9,017 nt of DNA, taken from assembly GCA_017446125.1 (NCBI GenBank), contig JAFSRL010000281.1, positions 1-9,017 of the forward strand, read 5' to 3'. Source of the DNA: Lachnospiraceae bacterium (GTDB lineage: Bacteria > Bacillota > Clostridia > Lachnospirales > Lachnospiraceae). Shown one piece after another: positions 6,294 to 9,017 of the stretch. Positions within the stretch are counted from its first letter, which is position 1. Each line of letters starts with the position of its first letter. The position numbers and the translations under genes are program-made. The notes below the pieces were generated by a model. The model saw only the letters and a list, made by a program, of their open reading frames with translations, did no database searches and was not told where the DNA came from.

Positions 6294-7207
6294 GCAAGGA
6301 AGACGAGTTTAAGTCCGGATACATCGCGCTCATCGGGCGGCCGAATGTGGGAAAGTCCACGTTAATGAACCGCCTGATCGGGTTCAAGGTCGCGATTACG
6401 AGCGCGAAGCCGCAGACCACCAGAAACAGAATCCTCACCGTCTATACGGACGACGAGGCGCAGATGGTTTTTCTCGACACGCCGGGCATTCATGAGGCGA
6501 CGACCGCGCTGGGCGACTTTATGATGCAGGAGGCGACGAGTGTCTTAAACGACGCGGACGTGATTCTTTGGCTCGTGGAGCCGGACCCTTACATCGGCGA
6601 AAAGGAGGAGCGCGTCATTAAGCTTTTGGAAAAGAGCTTAAAGCCGGTGCTGCTCATCATCAACAAAGCGGATCAGGTTACCGAGGAACGTCTTGACGTG
6701 GTAAAGGCGGCGTTCGCCGAAAAGGCTTCCTTTGCGGAGGCGTACAGTGTGAGCGCGTTGAAGGGCATCGGCACCGATGCGCTCTTAGGTAAGATCAAAC
6801 AAATGCTTCCGTACGGACCGCCGTTTTATGAAGAGGACACGTTGACCGATCTTCCGGAGCGCGACATCGTTGCGGAAATCATACGGGAAAAGGCGCTGCG
6901 TAACTTAAAGGACGAAGTGCCGCACGGCATCGCGGTGACGATTGAGCGGATGCGGGAACGCGAAGGACGCGATGACGGTCTGGTCGATATCGAGGCGACA
7001 ATCATCTGTGAAAAGGATTCGCACAAGGGCATCGTGATCGGAAAGGGCGGTGCGATGTTGAAGCGGATTGGCGCCGATGCGAGGAAGTACATTGAAAAGC
7101 TGTTGGAAACAAAGGTCTTTTTGAAAATCTTTGTGAAGGTGCGCAGGGATTGGAAGGACAATCCAGCGATGTTAAACGGCTTCGGATACCGGGCGGGCAG
7201 AAGATGA
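6290..7207 (+). CDS. era: GTPase Era
   Basis: A 305-residue protein, standard length. Era binds the 3' end of 16S rRNA and helps the small ribosomal subunit mature. All G motifs are present: G1 GRPNVGKST (16-24), the G2 region around KPQTTRN (40-46), G3 DTPG (63-66), G4 NKAD (125-128), and G5 SAL (155-157). The C-terminal KH domain has the GXXG loop in IVIGKGGAMLKRIG, followed by the Era-specific ending VKVRRDWKDNPAMLNGFGY. The ATG overlaps the protease stop by four bases and the stop overlaps the recO ATG in the same way, so this gene is translated between two coupled neighbours. Upstream Shine-Dalgarno match is weak (GTGGAG, 14 bases away), consistent with reinitiation. Nothing in it looks unusual. 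Confidence 0.98.
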   Translation: MSKEDEFKSGYIALIGRPNVGKSTLMNRLIGFKVAITSAKPQTTRNRILTVYTDDEAQMVFLDTPGIHEATTALGDFMMQEATSVLNDADVILWLVEPDPYIGEKEERVIKLLEKSLKPVLLIINKADQVTEERLDVVKAAFAEKASFAEAYSVSALKGIGTDALLGKIKQMLPYGPPFYEEDTLTDLPERDIVAEIIREKALRNLKDEVPHGIAVTIERMREREGRDDGLVDIEATIICEKDSHKGIVIGKGGAMLKRIGADARKYIEKLLETKVFLKIFVKVRRDWKDNPAMLNGFGYRAGRR

Positions 7208-7860
7208 GTGAACGGATTTTTGTGCGCGGCATGGTGCTGCTGTCACAGACTGCCGGGGAGACAGACAAGCGCGTGACGCTCTTTACGATTGAGCAGGGAA
7301 AGGTCAATGCCTTCGCGCGCGGGGCAAGGCGCGTGACGTCTTCGTTGTCCGCAGCGACGGAGCCCTTCAGCTTCGGAACCTTTTCCCTGGTGGCGGGCAA
7401 GTCTTCCTATTACTTGACGGACGCCCAGATTGATAATTACTTTGAAGAGCTGCGCACGGATTTGGACGCGGCTTGCTACGGGATGTTTTTTTTGGAGCTC
7501 GCGGATTACTACACAAGGGAAAACAACGAGGACAAGATGCTTTTGAAGCTTCTGTACCAGTCGCTGCGTGCCCTGTCCGCAAGCAGCATTGATAAAAGAC
7601 TGGTGCGCATCATTTTTGAATTAAAGGCGTTGATGGTGGAGGGCGAGTATCCCGGGCTTGACATGGAGCCGCAGGAGCTTGATGCCGCTACGGTTTACAG
7701 TGTGCATTTCATCGAGACGGCACCCATAGAAAAGCTCTACACCTTCACGGTTTCCGATACGGTGTTAGAGGAGCTTGACCGCTTTTGTGTAAGGCTTCGC
7801 AGGCGATTCATCGACAGACCGTTAAAGAGTCTGCAAATGCTGGAAACAGTGGAAGCGTAA
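7204..7860 (+). CDS. recO: DNA repair protein RecO, apparently without the zinc-finger loop
   Basis: A 218-residue protein. RecO anneals single-stranded DNA and, with RecR, loads RecA onto SSB-coated gaps. The N-terminal OB-fold is clear: VRGMVLLSQTAGETDKRVTLFT, then ARGARRVTSSLSAATEPFSFG (about 7-58). The helical domain follows (FFLELADYYTRENNEDKMLLKLLYQSLRAL, 95-124; RLVRIIFELKALMVEGEYP, 132-150), then the closing segment (ATVYSVHFIETAPIEKLYTFTVS). Firmicute relatives normally carry two CxxC pairs between the last two blocks. Here only about a dozen residues (GLDMEPQELDAA) lie between them, and the protein's only cysteines are C91 and C195. The start at 7204 overlaps the era stop (ATGA); a longer in-frame ATG at 7150 would lie inside era and adds residues unlike the family. 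Assignment is secure, the loop loss is my reading of remembered homologues. Confidence 0.94.
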   Translation: MSERIFVRGMVLLSQTAGETDKRVTLFTIEQGKVNAFARGARRVTSSLSAATEPFSFGTFSLVAGKSSYYLTDAQIDNYFEELRTDLDAACYGMFFLELADYYTRENNEDKMLLKLLYQSLRALSASSIDKRLVRIIFELKALMVEGEYPGLDMEPQELDAATVYSVHFIETAPIEKLYTFTVSDTVLEELDRFCVRLRRRFIDRPLKSLQMLETVEA

Positions 7861-7870
7861 GGCGGGGGTA

Positions 7871-7879
7871 TGGTATACT
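7871..7879 (+). promoter_or_regulatory. Extended -10 promoter upstream of the lipoprotein gene
   Basis: TGG followed by TATACT (7874-7879) matches the TGnTATAAT extended -10 form with one mismatch in the hexamer. No good -35 hexamer lies 16-18 bases upstream (7851-7856 is GGAAGC), as is tolerated for extended -10 promoters. Transcription should start around 7885-7887. Confidence 0.55.
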
Positions 7880-7887
7880 AATATATT

Positions 7888-8415
7888 ATGTTTACGGGCT
7901 TAAGAATGACGAACTTGAACAGGAAGAAGATGGCGCGTGCGGGGATTACCGCTTTGCTTTGCGTATTCCTTTCGGCGACCGCCGGCTGCGGAAGTGTCAG
8001 CGCAATCGATGTCACGACCATTGTTTTAAACGATGACGGGTCGGTGACGAGTGTTGTCGTGGAGGACTTCGAAGCGGACTACTATGATGTCGAGGAGCTG
8101 AAGGCGCAGGTGGAGGAAGAGGCCGGCGCGTATAACTTACGGCAGGGTGAGGACCGCGTGAAGCTCTCGGAGTGCAAGGCGGATAAGGGAACAGTGCGTC
8201 TTGTGATGGAGTACATGGCGCCGGAGGACTACGCGGCGTTTAACCGTGTGGTGCTGCAGGTTGAGGGGAATCAGGTGACGGTGTCGGAGTCGGTGCATGT
8301 GCGCACGGCAAAGAAAATTGCGTCAGCGTCTGACGGCGTGGAACTGATTGGAGAAAAGGAAGCGTTTATCGGGGAAGCGGCGGTATTGCCGGCGATGATT
8401 ACGATGGAAGAATAA
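7888..8415 (+). CDS. Small putative lipoprotein
   Basis: Up to 175 residues: positively charged N-terminus (NRKKMARAG), hydrophobic stretch (ITALLCVFLSA), then a lipobox-like TAGC, giving a predicted lipidated Cys at residue 34 counted from the first ATG. The mature part is acidic, with VLNDDGSVTSVVVEDFEADYYDVEELK, an EYMAPEDYAAFNR segment and a short beta-rich tail. It resembles small Lachnospiraceae lipoproteins of unknown function that I recall with YYD..EL and EDYAAFN motifs; no enzyme motif is visible. It should sit on the outer face of the membrane. Three in-frame ATGs compete. The one at 7888 is the outer bound given here, but it would be almost leaderless from the promoter at 7871-7879. 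The one at 7906 keeps the NRKK region but has no Shine-Dalgarno sequence. The one at 7930 has AGGA five bases upstream and puts the lipid Cys at residue 20. I favour 7906 or 7930. Confidence 0.8.
   Translation: MFTGLRMTNLNRKKMARAGITALLCVFLSATAGCGSVSAIDVTTIVLNDDGSVTSVVVEDFEADYYDVEELKAQVEEEAGAYNLRQGEDRVKLSECKADKGTVRLVMEYMAPEDYAAFNRVVLQVEGNQVTVSESVHVRTAKKIASASDGVELIGEKEAFIGEAAVLPAMITMEE
7921..7924 (+). promoter_or_regulatory. Candidate ribosome binding site for the internal lipoprotein start at 7930
   Basis: AGGA with a 5-base spacer to the ATG at 7930. It is the only Shine-Dalgarno-like block in front of any of the three candidate starts, and lies downstream of the predicted transcription start. 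Confidence 0.4.
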
Positions 8416-8450
8416 ACGAAAGCGGAAATTTATTACCGAAGGGAGAGGCT

Positions 8451-9017
8451 ATGAAACGCGAAGACAAAACAATGGACAAAATTCAGATCCTGTGCAAGAA
8501 CAGGGGATTTATCTATCCGGGATCGGAAATCTACGGCGGGCTTGCGAATACCTGGGATTACGGGAACCTGGGCGCTGAACTGAAGAACAACGTCAAGCGC
8601 GCCTGGTGGCAGAAGTTTGTGCAGGAGTCGCCCTACAACGTGGGTGTGGACTGCGCGATCTTAATGAACCCGCAGACCTGGGTGGCGTCGGGACACCTCG
8701 CGAGCTTTTCCGATCCGTTAATGGACTGTAAGGAGTGTCACGAGCGCTTCCGTGCGGATAAGCTGATCGAGGATTATGCGAAAGAGCAGGAGATTGCTTT
8801 GGAGAGCACGGTCGACGGCTGGGGCAATGACAAGATGAAGGACTTCATCAAGGAGCACGGCGTGCCCTGCCCGAACTGCGGCAAGCACAACTTTACGGAC
8901 ATCCGCCAGTTCAACTTAATGTTCAAGACCTTCCAGGGGGTGACGGAGGACGCCAAAAACACCGTGTACTTACGTCCCGAGACCGCGCAGGGCATCTTTG
9001 TGAACTTTAAGAACGTA
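8451..9017 (+). CDS. glyS: Glycyl-tRNA synthetase, single-chain (alpha2) class II type, N-terminal part
   Basis: The frame is open for 189 codons and runs off the window, so the anticodon-binding domain is not seen. The enzyme charges tRNA-Gly with glycine. Family features: CKNRGFIYPGSEIYGGLANTWDYG (about 15-38), NPQTWVASGHLASFSDP (73-89) and class II motif 2, YLRPETAQGIFVNFKN (173-188), whose Arg contacts ATP. Two CxxC pairs, C93/C96 (DCKECHERF) and C140/C143 (CPNCGKHN), form the zinc-ribbon-like insertion seen in some bacterial members. This is the homodimer type, not the alpha2-beta2 GlyQ/GlyS pair. The ATG follows GGGAGAGG (8441-8448). Only 35 bases separate it from the lipoprotein gene, too few for a T-box, so control, if any, must come from further upstream. 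Assignment is firm. Confidence 0.97.
   Translation, partial: MKREDKTMDKIQILCKNRGFIYPGSEIYGGLANTWDYGNLGAELKNNVKRAWWQKFVQESPYNVGVDCAILMNPQTWVASGHLASFSDPLMDCKECHERFRADKLIEDYAKEQEIALESTVDGWGNDKMKDFIKEHGVPCPNCGKHNFTDIRQFNLMFKTFQGVTEDAKNTVYLRPETAQGIFVNFKNV

Noticed and set aside
7785..8036. Open frame overlapping the end of recO and the start of the lipoprotein gene
   Set aside because: It lies out of frame with two better-supported genes and shows no family resemblance.
8416..8450. T-box riboswitch for glycyl-tRNA synthetase
   Set aside because: Only 35 bases are available and no specifier-loop or antiterminator pattern is seen; a T-box needs a leader of well over 100 bases.

Overview
The window reads as the chromosome of a Clostridia-class Firmicute, most likely a Lachnospiraceae member. 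The basis is gene order (M16C protease, era, recO, lipoprotein, glycyl-tRNA synthetase), the single-chain bacterial type of glycyl-tRNA synthetase, strong GGAGG ribosome binding sites, and a moderately G+C-rich codon use that still favours TTA/TTG in places. The family placement is inference from remembered gene order and protein resemblance, not from a search.

All genes lie on the + strand and are tightly packed. Left to right: the 3' end of a CorC/HlyC-type membrane protein gene (1-516); a 143-base intergenic stretch with two hairpins, bracketed by an exact 28-base direct duplication; yebC (660-1391); a 632-residue cytosolic low-complexity protein that I do not recognise (1407-3305); a presequence-protease-like M16C zinc metallopeptidase (3354-6293); era (6290-7207); recO (7204-7860); a small lipoprotein gene (7888-8415); and the 5' part of a glycyl-tRNA synthetase gene (8451 to beyond the window).

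The protease, era and recO genes are joined by two 4-base ATGA stop/start overlaps and are probably translationally coupled. A good extended -10 promoter sits just after recO and probably gives the lipoprotein and glycyl-tRNA synthetase genes their own transcription. Functionally this is mostly housekeeping: translation (YebC, Era in 30S assembly, GlyRS), DNA repair (RecO) and peptide turnover (M16C).

The less ordinary parts are these. First, the 28-base duplication carries the yebC ribosome binding site, so the segment between corC and yebC looks like an insertion that split an ancestral ATGA overlap. Second, the 632-residue cysteine-free protein has a charged coiled coil, recently expanded 21-residue repeats and a methionine/proline-rich tail. 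Third, RecO appears to have lost its zinc-finger loop. Fourth, the lipoprotein promoter lies so close to the first possible start codon that this start would be nearly leaderless. I found no CRISPR array, tRNA, rRNA, complete insertion sequence or phage gene.
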